Shown here: positions 32,411 to 32,569 of the stretch, in pieces | How positions within the stretch are numbered: position 1 is the first letter of the stretch | Layout: every line of letters starts with the position of its first letter | NCBI GenBank assembly: GCA_964635325.1 | Contig: CAZWOL010000035.1 | Coordinates: 1 to 32,569 of the forward strand | Reading direction: 5' to 3' | Length of the DNA: 32,569 nucleotides | From: BOG-1112 sp964635325 | Lineage (GTDB): Bacteria; Bdellovibrionota_B; Oligoflexia; Oligoflexales; Bog-1112 | Program-made: the position numbers and the translations under genes | The notes under the pieces: model-generated | Seen by the model: only the letters and a program-made list of their open reading frames with translations | What the model was told of the DNA's origin: nothing | The model's database searches: none

Positions 32411-32569
32411 TCAGATTGTAGAAATAGAAACGGCCTGTACGTTTGGCGCCAAAGGCAAACGCATTTCTGTCAAACACAGCACACAACCTTCCCCAATTTT
32501 AAGTTTTCGAGTACAGAACTTGAGAGTGGAAAGTTCTCTATTTGACGGCTGACTTTTTTTAAAAGTCTT
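32411..32569 (-). CDS. Possible 3' end of a gene running in from beyond the window
   Basis: On the minus strand one frame is open from the last base to a TGA at 32411-32413, giving 52 residues ending LAPNVQAVSISTI. It has two Cys in GCVLCLTEM. It would be convergent with the Rrf2 gene, with 7 bp between stops. No family is recognisable, and 52 codons open by chance is possible. Confidence 0.3.
   Translation of the reverse strand, partial: KTFKKSQPSNRELSTLKFCTRKLKIGEGCVLCLTEMRLPLAPNVQAVSISTI

Noticed and set aside
32397..32490. Minus-strand 31-codon frame ending GRFYFYNLNLPQ
   Set aside because: Closed by a stop just upstream, overlaps the Rrf2 gene end, and a competing frame stays open to the window edge.

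Overview
The window looks like chromosomal DNA from a Gram-negative, probably aerobic bacterium. The pointers are lipoprotein and Sec signal peptides, a leucine/acyclic-terpene degradation cluster, a SUF Fe-S operon with an IscR-like regulator, a PrkA kinase, a lysine-rich histone-like protein and a membrane pyrophosphatase. The mix recalls former deltaproteobacterial lineages (Bdellovibrionota/Oligoflexia or Myxococcota). That is an inference from gene content only, since no rRNA is present. Non-ATG starts (TTG, GTG) are common and are mostly supported by Shine-Dalgarno spacing.

Layout. 1-226: an open frame carrying four tandem 21-bp repeats. 227-4910: a tightly coupled catabolic operon of AtuA-like protein, methylglutaconyl-CoA hydratase-like protein and biotin carboxylase/biotin-carrier subunit (leucine or acyclic terpene breakdown). 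4933-8412: a hypothetical protein, a half-length siroheme/4Fe-4S-type protein with a long acidic linker, and an XRE/IrrE-like regulator with a degenerate protease motif, preceded by a perfect 24-bp inverted repeat. 8529-10739: infC and phoH, separated by a structured non-coding stretch. 10868-13123: prkA.

13126-19212: the most notable region. This is an islet of about 6.0 kb bounded by a 96-bp direct repeat (95/96 identical) of the 3' end of prkA, the footprint of site-specific insertion into a protein gene. It holds five co-oriented genes. Four encode exported proteins (two of them lipoproteins). The fifth is a small cytoplasmic protein resembling Imm40-type immunity proteins, directly behind a 666-aa lipoprotein whose last ~75 residues look like a polymorphic-toxin domain. 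I read the first three genes as a lipoprotein toxin-immunity module, similar in layout to myxobacterial SitB-SitA-SitI. No integrase is present.

19233-25723: an HD-family phosphohydrolase (convergent to the displaced prkA end), a long coiled-coil protein of unknown role, a histone H1-like basic protein, and a K+-dependent-type membrane pyrophosphatase. 25703-32403: a divergent HesB/IscA-like gene that lacks the C-terminal CxC motif, then the operon sufB-sufC-sufD-sufU-nfu-nadA-rrf2 (IscR-like). No sufS cysteine desulfurase lies in it. An IscR-type dyad sits in the divergent sufB/hesB promoter region, suggesting autoregulation by the last gene. The window ends in a possible partial gene on the minus strand.
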